Positions 6,993 through 13,793 of a stretch of 17,791 nt of DNA are shown here, one piece after another. The notes beneath the pieces were generated by a model that worked only from the letters and a program-made list of their open reading frames with translations, ran no database searches and was not told where the DNA came from. The DNA is taken from the NCBI GenBank assembly GCA_045649025.1, contig JAZRPB010000014.1, forward strand, positions 1 through 17,791, read 5' to 3'. Every line of letters begins with the position of its first letter. Position 1 is the stretch's first letter. Origin of the DNA: Ornithomonoglobus_A sp045649025. Lineage in GTDB: Bacteria > Bacillota > Clostridia > UBA1381. The position numbers were made by a program, and so were the translations under genes.

Positions 6993-7054
6993 ATAGTAAA
7001 AATTATAAGAAATAAAACAATTAAAATTAAAATTCTAAATATGTATTTCATCAT
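6980..7054 (-). CDS. Candidate type I toxin: 24-residue hydrophobic membrane peptide
   Basis: Too short for usual ORF calling. It reads MMKYIFRILILIV..., a 13-residue run of Ile/Leu/Val/Phe (residues 8-19 contain no charge), and ends TIKVK. One membrane span with lysine at both ends is the profile of Fst-, Ibs- and BsrG-type toxins that damage or depolarise the membrane. The ribosome site is the strongest in the window (AAAGGAGGTGGTGATT, 8 nt before the first of two tandem ATG codons). The promoter is TTGAAA-17-TATAAT at 7126-7154, and the stop codon sits in the terminator stem. A convergent RNA overlaps its 3' end. I see no sequence identity to a specific named toxin; the class is inferred from architecture. 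Confidence 0.72.
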   Translation of the reverse strand: MMKYIFRILILIVLFLIIFTIKVK

Positions 7055-7119
7055 AATCACCACCTCCTTTCGGAGAATGGCATAACCGCCCGGATTTACC
7101 GATTTTGAGGTCTTACCCA
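7055..7119 (-). promoter_or_regulatory. Toxin mRNA leader with Shine-Dalgarno-sequestering hairpin
   Basis: On the minus strand TCTCC-GAAA-GGAGG (7063-7076) folds into a 5-bp stem closed by a GNRA tetraloop (GAAA), and the 3' arm is the whole Shine-Dalgarno core. Upstream, GGTAAGACC...GGTTATGCC (7079-7117) forms a larger 5' stem-loop starting at the transcription start. Hiding of the ribosome site is known in Fst mRNA and similar toxins; here it is read directly from the complementarity. Confidence 0.7.
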
Positions 7120-7125
7120 AGGGGT

Positions 7126-7154
7126 ATTATAACATAGTTTTTTATATATTTCAA
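7126..7154 (-). promoter_or_regulatory. Promoter of the candidate toxin gene
   Basis: On the minus strand: TTGAAA (7149-7154), 17-bp spacer, perfect TATAAT (7126-7131). Predicted start about 7119, directly at the GGGTAAGACC stem-loop. No other minus-strand gene lies between it and the 6951-6986 terminator. Confidence 0.78.
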
Positions 7155-7210
7155 CAAAATCATTAAAATGAAATATAAATGTAAATTGATGAGATTTCTC
7201 GGCATTTTTT

Positions 7211-7284
7211 CGGGAGGGCACAGAGACCCTCCCCTACGGTGATTATGTTTACAAATTGTAGGGGAGGGTTTCCATACCCTCCCG
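7211..7284. repeat. Inverted pair of GGGAGGG hairpin repeats
   Basis: The 27-bp unit CGGGAGGG...CCCTCCCCTAC (7211-7237) is followed after 20 bp by its inverted copy GTAGGGGAGGG...CCCTCCCG (7258-7284). Each unit is itself a hairpin. Single copies occur at 183-210 and 4258-4288. It occupies the gap between the toxin promoter and the S-layer terminator; nothing else is seen there. Confidence 0.75.
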
Positions 7285-7294
7285 TTTTTTGCAA

Positions 7295-7325
7295 CAAAAA
7301 AGAGGTACGGTTAAACCGTACCTCT
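7295..7325 (-). terminator. Intrinsic terminator of the S-layer gene
   Basis: On the minus strand AGAGGTACGG-TTTAA-CCGTACCTCT, a perfect 10-bp stem, is followed by a T-tract (7295-7300). It lies 40 bp after the stop codon. Confidence 0.92.
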
Positions 7326-7364
7326 AATTTTATTAGAATTAACTAATTACTCTACAATCAAGAA

Positions 7365-10300
7365 TTATTCAAATACTACTGAGTAGATTTCTTGAACGTC
7401 TTGCTCGTATACTCTTACTACTGCATATGCAGGAGTATTGTCTGAGTTCATTACTTGGTTATCTGTTGAATCGTCTGTTTTGTCAACCTTCCACTCGATT
7501 CTTGTGCCAGCAGCGTTCTTACCAGCGTTTGTGATTACTGATTGAGCAATCTCATTTACGCTGTCTGTAGCGCTAACCTTAGCACCAGCTCTTACTGAAC
7601 CGTCGAAGCAGTATGCCTTAGCATCTGCAGCATATGTGTAAAGTGTACCAACGTCATTTGAGTCAACAACACCCTTTGCAAATGTTGCACCAGTACCTGT
7701 TGCAGCTGTTGTTGATGTAGCATCAACAAGAGCAACACCTGAAGCGTACTTCTTGATTACTGGAGCAATTGTGAATGTTACGTTGCTGTCATATGAAGCA
7801 GCTGTATTGTAAGCAGCTGCAGCGAACATAGCATCTGATGATGCAAGAGCACTTGCGCCAAGAACGATCTCAAGTGTTTCTGCTTCGCCCTTTGAGTTGA
7901 TAGCTGCTACGAAAGCAACACCCTCAGCGATTGCAGCCTTAACTTCTGCAAGTTTAGCAGCAGGAGTTGTTTCTGATGTACCTGTTAGGTAAACACCGTC
8001 TGCAAGAACAAGATCCTTCTTTGTGCCGTCTTCTGCGAATACAGGGATAGCATCAACTGTTGAACCGTCGTCTGTGATTTGCTTTGTTACACCTAAAGCA
8101 ATTTGAAGCTCTGAGTTAACTGTGAAGCCTGTGTTACCTGTTAGAAGAACGATCATTGGATATGTGCCGTCTGCTGCTCTCTTACCAAGAGCTACTGCAA
8201 CGTATTCCATTTCGTCTACAAGAGTTGACTTGTCAACAACTGTTACAGCCTCGTTAGAATCTAAAGCAAATTCTGAAGCGTTTAGGATAACTGATGTATC
8301 AGCAACGCCGAAGCTACCGATTCTTCCTGCTCTTTCGTTGTATTCGTCCTTATCTTCTGTTGTATCTACACCAGCAGCGTCTGTTGTAGCAATATGTGTG
8401 ATTGCCTTTAATGTAACTTCGTTTGACTTGTTAACTGTATATTCAACAAATCTTGCTGCAGCTGGAACACCTGTGTCAACAATATATGTTGATGCGCCTG
8501 AACCAGCAACCATTGCATATGTTGAACCGTCTGCTGTCATACCAAAGTCAGAGTTATTAAGTGAGCTTGTTGTTAGAACATAGTCAACCTTTGAACCGTC
8601 CTTAAGAACAAGTCTAACCTTGTCTTCGCCTGTTGCAGCTGTGTAGAATCTGTCTACGATAGCGTAGTTAACAGATGTAGCAAGAAGCTCAGCCTTTGCA
8701 ACATTACCGTCTTTGTCAAGGAATAGTGTGTATGTTTCTAACATACCTACAGATACACCTGATAATAGCTCATATTCAGCATCACCAATTGTGTAAACTG
8801 TATCACCAGCAGCGTTTGTGCCTTGAGCTGTAACCTTACCTTCAGCTGTATCTCTTGAAACGATTACGTTATAGAACTTTGAACCGCTGTAGTTTTCGTT
8901 ATCAGCTTGGATTGAAAGTACATCGTTAGCAACTAAATCTGTAGCTTCGATTTCTGTACCATCTGTTAGAACAAAGCTGTATACTGTGTCTTCGTCATCA
9001 GGATCGATTTCGAAGCCGTAAGCACCTTCTGTAACAACCTTAACTGTTCCGTCATTCTTTGTAATGATTTCTGAAACAACATCTGTCTTGTATGCATCAA
9101 GGATTAGGTAATCATATACCTTATCTGTTGATGGAGTAAGAGCAGATACTGTGTCTACTAAATAAGCATTTTCATATGAACCATCAAGATATGATTCGAT
9201 CTTTGCTTCTAATAGAGCAGCAGTAGATTCTGTAACTTCAACACCGTTAACAATGAACTTTAATGTTGGTGAAAGCTCATATGTCTTCTTTGATGTTGAT
9301 GATTCGCTCTTGTAAAGTTCAAGATCACCCTTTGTTGTGCCACCAACGTGTGTTAGTGAGTTGTCAACATATAGTTTAGCGTCGAATTCTTGATATACGC
9401 TCTTACCAGCTGATTCGATGTAAACGATTGTAGCTTCGTCATCATCATTTACGTTGATTAGAGCATATGTGTATTCAAGATAGAAGTCTTCAGCGCCTGA
9501 CTTGCCTGAGAAAGCATTGTTTACGTCAGCTGTGCTATAAACAGGGTTACCATATGTGTCATCACCAAGATACTTACCTGTGTAAGCAGCACCGTCGAAG
9601 TTCTTTGACTTGTCAACTAAATAGTCAACCTTGCCAGCTTCAACTGCACCTGATCTGTTTGTGCCGTCAACTTTACCATATACTTCGTATGTATCCCATT
9701 CGCTTGTTAGAAGAGACTCAAACTTTCTACCCTCTTCGCCGTCCATTTGCTTGTATTCAGGAACTCTTACACCGTTATCTGTTGTGTATTTGTCTACTAC
9801 AAGAACTGGAGCCTTCATAGCATTGATAAGCATTTGAGCAACTTGAGCTCTTGTAAGCTCTGTGTCGTTACCAACGCCTGTGATACCAACGTTAACACCA
9901 AGTTTTGAACCCCATGTTAAGTAACCGTTTGGCCAGCCGCCTGCGATTTGAGCATATTCCTCATAACCTGCAGCGTTAACAAGCATCTTTGTAGCTTGTG
10001 CAAATGTAACTGTTGCATCTGGATCAAATGTTGTATCACTTGTACCATTGATTATTTGTTGTGCAACACCTTCTGCAACGTATCCAACTGCCCAGTGAGT
10101 TGCTGGAACGTCGTTGAATTTAACTGTTGTGTTTGACTCTGCTGATGCAAGAAGATTCTTTGCTCCTACAACAAGCTTAGCCATTTGTGCTCTTGTAACC
10201 TTTTCTTCAGGTTTGAATGTACCATCATCAAAACCTTCCATTATACCTAATGCTGATAATTGTTCAACTGCTGAATAGCAAGCAGCATCAGGAGTAACGT

Positions 10301-10391
10301 CAGGATATGTAGCAGCCATAGCAACGAATGAGCTTGATGCCATAGCAAGAGCAGCTACTGTCGCAATGATTTTCTTGAAATTCTTATTCAT
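7365..10391 (-). CDS. SLH-domain S-layer / cell-surface protein
   Basis: 1008 residues. The signal peptide has a KNFKK n-region, an Ala-rich core and a likely AMA cleavage site at about residue 26. Three SLH repeats follow: about 28-80 (YPDVTPDAACYSAVEQL...GTFKPEEKVTRAQMAKL), 90-143 (FNDVPATHWAVGYVAEG) and 150-200 (TELTRAQVAQML, shorter). SLH domains bind secondary cell-wall polymer and anchor the protein outside the cell. The remaining 800 residues are Thr/Val/Ala/Asp-rich beta-type sequence with no recognised enzyme motif and very few cysteines, as expected for an S-layer lattice protein. Narrow codon use (GTT, GCA, ACT, AAC), a strong promoter, a long structured leader and AAAGGGAGGAA before the ATG all suggest very high expression. 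It is monocistronic. Confidence 0.93.
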   Translation of the reverse strand: MNKNFKKIIATVAALAMASSSFVAMAATYPDVTPDAACYSAVEQLSALGIMEGFDDGTFKPEEKVTRAQMAKLVVGAKNLLASAESNTTVKFNDVPATHWAVGYVAEGVAQQIINGTSDTTFDPDATVTFAQATKMLVNAAGYEEYAQIAGGWPNGYLTWGSKLGVNVGITGVGNDTELTRAQVAQMLINAMKAPVLVVDKYTTDNGVRVPEYKQMDGEEGRKFESLLTSEWDTYEVYGKVDGTNRSGAVEAGKVDYLVDKSKNFDGAAYTGKYLGDDTYGNPVYSTADVNNAFSGKSGAEDFYLEYTYALINVNDDDEATIVYIESAGKSVYQEFDAKLYVDNSLTHVGGTTKGDLELYKSESSTSKKTYELSPTLKFIVNGVEVTESTAALLEAKIESYLDGSYENAYLVDTVSALTPSTDKVYDYLILDAYKTDVVSEIITKNDGTVKVVTEGAYGFEIDPDDEDTVYSFVLTDGTEIEATDLVANDVLSIQADNENYSGSKFYNVIVSRDTAEGKVTAQGTNAAGDTVYTIGDAEYELLSGVSVGMLETYTLFLDKDGNVAKAELLATSVNYAIVDRFYTAATGEDKVRLVLKDGSKVDYVLTTSSLNNSDFGMTADGSTYAMVAGSGASTYIVDTGVPAAARFVEYTVNKSNEVTLKAITHIATTDAAGVDTTEDKDEYNERAGRIGSFGVADTSVILNASEFALDSNEAVTVVDKSTLVDEMEYVAVALGKRAADGTYPMIVLLTGNTGFTVNSELQIALGVTKQITDDGSTVDAIPVFAEDGTKKDLVLADGVYLTGTSETTPAAKLAEVKAAIAEGVAFVAAINSKGEAETLEIVLGASALASSDAMFAAAAYNTAASYDSNVTFTIAPVIKKYASGVALVDATSTTAATGTGATFAKGVVDSNDVGTLYTYAADAKAYCFDGSVRAGAKVSATDSVNEIAQSVITNAGKNAAGTRIEWKVDKTDDSTDNQVMNSDNTPAYAVVRVYEQDVQEIYSVVFE

Positions 10392-10586
10392 AATTTCAAT
10401 TCCTCCCTTTAAATTTTTTGAAGAGTGATTTGTTTATTTTGTTTTTACAAATCCTCTTCACAAATTCGTAAAAACGTTGCCGAAAAGTTTTATTATTGGG
10501 AAGATTACCTGCTTACCTCTCCAATATCTTCTTCGGCTGACAAACAGATTATTATATTGCTTCTACCCAAATACATTAATCTGTCA
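10392..10586 (-). other. Long structured 5' leader of the S-layer mRNA
   Basis: About 195 nt between the predicted start and the ATG, with three hairpins in transcript order: CAGATTA/TAATCTG (10545-10583), ATTGG/CCAAT with extra pairs (10495-10525), and GAAGAG-GATTTGT against ACAAATC-A-CTCTTC (10420-10459, 13 pairs with one bulge) just before the ribosome site. No T-tract terminator is seen inside. Long structured leaders that stabilise mRNA are known for S-layer genes; a regulatory role here is inference. Confidence 0.6.
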
Positions 10587-10592
10587 TCGTAC

Positions 10593-10621
10593 ATTGTACT
10601 ATTTAAGGTCAAGAATGTCAA
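10593..10621 (-). promoter_or_regulatory. Strong sigma-A promoter of the S-layer gene
   Basis: On the minus strand: TTGACA (10616-10621), 17-bp spacer, TACAAT (10593-10598), preceded by A-rich DNA. The 10622-10770 stretch upstream is AT-rich and holds no gene that I can see. Confidence 0.82.
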
Positions 10622-10770
10622 CTGTTTTTTTTGTTTTTTAATAATTTTGTAACATTTTTATAATATTACTATTATGTAAATGCAAATAGTTGTAAAATTA
10701 GATTTCTTGCCTTATGCTTATTTAGACGATATAGTTCCTTATTTTGTTCCATTTTATTAAAATTTTTAGA

Positions 10771-10807
10771 AAAAAACATCGGCATTTAATAATTGCCGAT
10801 GTTTTTT
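10771..10807. terminator. Intrinsic terminator after the sugar isomerase operon, bidirectional
   Basis: AAAAAACATCGGCA (10771-10784) pairs with TGCCGATGTTTTTT (10794-10807) around a 9-nt loop. Minus-strand transcripts from the isomerase gene ending at 10813 exit into a run of T residues; the plus strand also has six. Confidence 0.92.
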
Positions 10808-10812
10808 CGTTG

Positions 10813-11643
10813 TTATATTCCTACTTCTTTAATTATTGCTTCCAAATATTCCTTCGACTTACGAATGTCGCCGTCTCTGTCCTCTCTGTCGTAAATTTCG
10901 TGTTCGATAACAATATCTCCCTTAAAACCAAAATCCTTTAACTGACAAATCAATCTCTTGAAATCTACTTTACCCTCGCCTACTGGCACCTGTCGTCCTT
11001 TTACATCGCCAAATTTTGGAGGAACAGCGTCTTTTGCGTGCATACCAAACACTCTGCTGCCTAAAAGATCCATTGCATCATTTGGGTTTGCTCTGCCATT
11101 GTTTAATAGGTTAGCAGGGTCGAAGTTTACGCCAACATTATCCATACCAATTTCGTTGATAAGGATGCTTAAGGTTAAAGGCAATTCCTCGCCTGTTTCA
11201 AAGGTGAAGTTTTGTCCTCTTTCCTTTAGCTCACCACACAGCATTTTTAATGCCTGCACAATTGCAATATGTGTGGAATTGAAGGGATCGTCGGGGAAAT
11301 AGCCAATGTGAGTAACCACATTTTTAATTCCTAAATCATAGGCAAATTTTGCACCACGGCGTAAATCCTCAATTCGTTGCTGACGAAGATAGTCGGGAAC
11401 CAAGCCAAGAGAATGATACATATCGGGATAACCCCACATAACAGGACCTGTCCATCCGCACCAGAATGCAGATACTTCAAATTGTTCTTCTTCTAATAAT
11501 TTTTTAAGCTCTGCTAAATTTTCCTCGGTGTAAAACGACATATCCCACTGTGCAAGCTGACCGCAGTTAAATCCAAGCTCTTTTGCGTGACGGATTTGTT
11601 CTTTATAATTTTCTGTTATATCTACTAATAAACCTACTCTCAT
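10813..11643 (-). CDS. Sugar phosphate isomerase/epimerase (xylose isomerase-like TIM barrel)
   Basis: 276 residues, the usual size for the AP-endonuclease-2/xylose isomerase-like family, whose members isomerise or epimerise (keto)sugars or cleave them using one divalent metal. Likely metal ligands are E149 (FETGEE), D175 (NFDPANLL), H202 (GMHAKDAV) and E247 or E249 (VIEHEIY); H112 (VTHIGY) is also conserved in the family. The ribosome site AGAAAGGAAAG lies about 11 nt before the ATG. Third gene of the operon read from 13662, followed by a strong terminator. The exact substrate cannot be told from sequence; the neighbouring dehydrogenase points to oxidised (keto) sugars or inositol-type compounds. 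Confidence 0.85.
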   Translation of the reverse strand: MRVGLLVDITENYKEQIRHAKELGFNCGQLAQWDMSFYTEENLAELKKLLEEEQFEVSAFWCGWTGPVMWGYPDMYHSLGLVPDYLRQQRIEDLRRGAKFAYDLGIKNVVTHIGYFPDDPFNSTHIAIVQALKMLCGELKERGQNFTFETGEELPLTLSILINEIGMDNVGVNFDPANLLNNGRANPNDAMDLLGSRVFGMHAKDAVPPKFGDVKGRQVPVGEGKVDFKRLICQLKDFGFKGDIVIEHEIYDREDRDGDIRKSKEYLEAIIKEVGI

Positions 11644-11694
11644 TTTATAGCTCTTTCCTTTCTCTATTATATACCAATATTTTCTGCTAAATTA

Positions 11695-11741
11695 TTAACC
11701 CGTGTGGTTGTATTATAAAATACGGTGATTTTGCGGGTTAA
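11695..11741 (-). other. Intercistronic inverted repeat between the two isomerase genes
   Basis: TTAACCCG (11695-11702) pairs with CGGGTTAA (11734-11741), enclosing a second small palindrome GTATT-ATAA-AATAC (11710-11723). There is no T-tract, so it is more likely a processing or stability hairpin than a terminator. Confidence 0.5.
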
Positions 11742-11751
11742 GCATATTTAA

Positions 11752-12549
11752 TTACAGATTTTCTATAATAGGAAGCAATTTTTCGTAGCAAAGCTTTATT
11801 GCCTCCATAGGCTGATACCTTGTGTAGTTGGTATATTCAATCATAAGTGTGTCGGCTTTTCCTACCTCAACAGAGGTTCTTACAAGCTCATTCCAATCAA
11901 AGCTGTCTTCACCAATCATTGTGGCAGCGCCATAGAATTTTTTGTCGTACGGTTTTAAATGAACAACCGGTGAACGACCAGGGTACTTGTTAAAATAATG
12001 AATTGGGTCGGCAAGACCGTCCATCATATTACCAGTATCAACAATCATACCGAAATCCTGAGGCGTTTCCTGCATAATTCTGTCCCACGATGAAACACCG
12101 TCTACCATATAAAAATCTCCCGCATGGGCATGGTATCCCATATAAAAACCAGCTTTCTTTGCTGCCTCGTTGGCATCGTTGAGGGTTTTTATAACTCGCT
12201 TCATTCCCTGATAGCTCCGTAGCTCTTCCTTGCTAGCACCGCCAATAACAATTCGCTTGTTTCCAATTTTTTCGTTGTCTCTAAAGCACTCCTCAAGATT
12301 TTCAGGTTCGAGAGTTTTCCAAGAGATTAACATACTGTTACATATTAAACCTATTTCTGTGAGCCATTCTTTTAATACCTCTGGGCTCTCTACATCGTGA
12401 TCTTCGTTGAGGGTCCAGTAGTTCATTTCTACAGCATCATAGCCCATTTCTTTAATAGACTTTAGTGTTCTGTATAAATTTTCGGAAGGCATTTTCTGAA
12501 ATTCATCTCTTACTGCATACATTTGCACGCCTATTAATGGTTTTTTCAT
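11752..12549 (-). CDS. Second sugar phosphate isomerase/epimerase (TIM barrel)
   Basis: 265 residues, same superfamily as the next gene but clearly divergent from it. Family hallmarks: GVQMYAVRD at the first strand, E41 (AVEMNYW), H140 and H142 (GYHAHAGDF), D171 (IVDTGNMM), H197/K199 (VVHLKPYD) and E238 (LMIEYTNY) as metal or substrate residues. The start is backed by AGAGGTGGAAAT directly upstream. It lies between the dehydrogenase (123-bp gap) and the second isomerase (108-bp gap) on the same strand. Such proteins act on 3-keto-sugars, inosose or hydroxypyruvate in different pathways; the substrate is not determined here. Confidence 0.86.
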   Translation of the reverse strand: MKKPLIGVQMYAVRDEFQKMPSENLYRTLKSIKEMGYDAVEMNYWTLNEDHDVESPEVLKEWLTEIGLICNSMLISWKTLEPENLEECFRDNEKIGNKRIVIGGASKEELRSYQGMKRVIKTLNDANEAAKKAGFYMGYHAHAGDFYMVDGVSSWDRIMQETPQDFGMIVDTGNMMDGLADPIHYFNKYPGRSPVVHLKPYDKKFYGAATMIGEDSFDWNELVRTSVEVGKADTLMIEYTNYTRYQPMEAIKLCYEKLLPIIENL

Positions 12550-12672
12550 ATTTCCACCTCTTTAATTAAGGGTTTTAACTTTTTTTGATAGGAGAACTTC
12601 TCCGTTTGGGTTGGTTATATTGCCCGCTTTATATAGAAATCTTTAAAATCAACGTTTATATTATTACGTGTC

Positions 12673-13662
12673 TTAAATTTCTACCGGCATACCGTTGTTT
12701 TGCGCTGATTTTCTTTGTGCATTTACAATTGTGATTACCTTTGCTGATTCTTCTGGCTCACACTGACGTAAAGGACGATTGTTCTTTACACAGTCTGCAA
12801 AATACTTAATTTCATTCTTAAAGCCATAGCCTTCAAAATTACCGGTGCCCTTTAGGTCTGTTTCTGTTCCGTCTTCTGCTACTGCAACAAAGTTGTCTCC
12901 GTCCCAGAATACGTATCCGTGTTCGAAGTTGACACGTCTTATACGGCCCGAGAATTTATTGTGCTCAATTGTCCAGTCGCAGAATGAGTGTACATAAAAG
13001 CCGTCTTCATAAATAAGGTTAGATGAAATAGAGCTGTAGCCGCCATTAAAGCCTGGAGCAACAGTTGCTACTGTGCTTGTCATTTTCGGCATTCCAAAGA
13101 ACCAGTTAATAAGGTCGATATTGTGTGCCTGTAAATCAAGTATTGCACCACCTGAACGGTCGCCATCTTTAAACCAGTTTTCCCATCCCCAGAACGGGTC
13201 GCCGTTAATGGCAACAAATGAAGCTGATACAGGTTTTCCGAATTTTCCTTCCAATACAAACTTATGTATAGCGTCCAAATCACCGAAACGGCAAACTTGT
13301 GCAATCATAAGCTTCTTGCCTGTTTCTTTGGAGCATTTTATCATTTCCTGTGCATCCTCGTAGTTTAGTGCCATAGGCTTTTCGCACAAAACATCGTATC
13401 CTGCTTTCATACATTTGATTGCATATTCTTTATGTAAAAATGTAGGCAAACAAATATCAATAAAATCTATATTTCCTTTTTCCTTTTCGAGCATTTCGTC
13501 TAGATTTGAGTATACATTTGCTCCGTCATTTTCTTCTAATCTTTCAGGACGAATGTCGCAGATTGCGTGTAATACAATATCTGAACCCTCTTCCTTTAAC
13601 ATTCTGTATCCCCTTCTGTGGGCTTCACCAATCATACCATTACCAATCATTGCTGATTTCAT
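12673..13662 (-). CDS. Gfo/Idh/MocA-family NAD(P)-dependent oxidoreductase
   Basis: 329 residues. An N-terminal Rossmann fold with GNGMIG (residues 7-12), the family CEKPMAL block (E94-K95-P96), and the substrate-domain motif GGAILDLQAHNID (D176, H180, D183) that supplies the catalytic His/Asp. Members oxidise or reduce a hydroxyl of sugars, inositols or glycosides, often giving 3-keto products. The start has a strong AGGAGG 9 nt upstream. It is first in an operon with two isomerase-like proteins and is divergent from an AraC regulator, so the set is probably an inducible sugar or glycoside catabolic unit. No transporter or glycosidase is encoded nearby. No good -35/-10 pair was found for it on the minus strand. 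Confidence 0.9.
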   Translation of the reverse strand: MKSAMIGNGMIGEAHRRGYRMLKEEGSDIVLHAICDIRPERLEENDGANVYSNLDEMLEKEKGNIDFIDICLPTFLHKEYAIKCMKAGYDVLCEKPMALNYEDAQEMIKCSKETGKKLMIAQVCRFGDLDAIHKFVLEGKFGKPVSASFVAINGDPFWGWENWFKDGDRSGGAILDLQAHNIDLINWFFGMPKMTSTVATVAPGFNGGYSSISSNLIYEDGFYVHSFCDWTIEHNKFSGRIRRVNFEHGYVFWDGDNFVAVAEDGTETDLKGTGNFEGYGFKNEIKYFADCVKNNRPLRQCEPEESAKVITIVNAQRKSAQNNGMPVEI

Positions 13663-13695
13663 TGTTTGTACCTCCTAAATACTTTTTAATATGAC

Positions 13696-13724
13696 TTGAC
13701 TTTGTCACGATTTTATTATATAAT
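13696..13724 (+). promoter_or_regulatory. Promoter of the AraC-family regulator
   Basis: TTGACT (13696-13701), 17-bp spacer, perfect TATAAT (13719-13724). The -35 lies in a short tandem repeat TGACTTGACTT (13692-13702), which could be a regulator half-site. The divergent 13663-13793 spacer would also have to hold the dehydrogenase promoter. Confidence 0.72.
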
Positions 13725-13793
13725 AGAAAAAAAAGAAATACTATAACAATATTGCTTACTTTTAGCACAATTTTTATATAAACGAGGGATATT

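Larger units (their letters stand above)
6908..7117. repeat. Inverted repeat pair bracketing the type I toxin locus
   Basis: GGCAAGACCTCAAA...CGGTTATGCC (6908-6931) recurs inverted at 7079-7117 as GGCATAACCG...TTTGAGGTCTTACC, with 15 extra bases in the middle. Because the two convergent RNAs are read from opposite strands, both carry the same 5' stem-loop sequence. Each copy is itself an imperfect hairpin, so the arms of one RNA can also pair with those of the other. Confidence 0.85.

Noticed and set aside
8122..8583. 153-codon open frame on the plus strand opposite the S-layer gene
   Set aside because: It is antisense to a well-supported coding region with biased codon use, has no ribosome site and no domain signature; it is a shadow frame.
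9467..9820. 117-codon open frame on the plus strand, rich in Cys/Leu/Gln, inside the S-layer gene
   Set aside because: Composition reflects the reverse complement of the S-layer codons; no ribosome site or recognisable domain.
12591..12603. GGAGAACTTCTCC palindrome between dehydrogenase and isomerase genes as a terminator
   Set aside because: The stem is very short and no T-tract follows on the minus strand; it is probably chance or a weak processing site.
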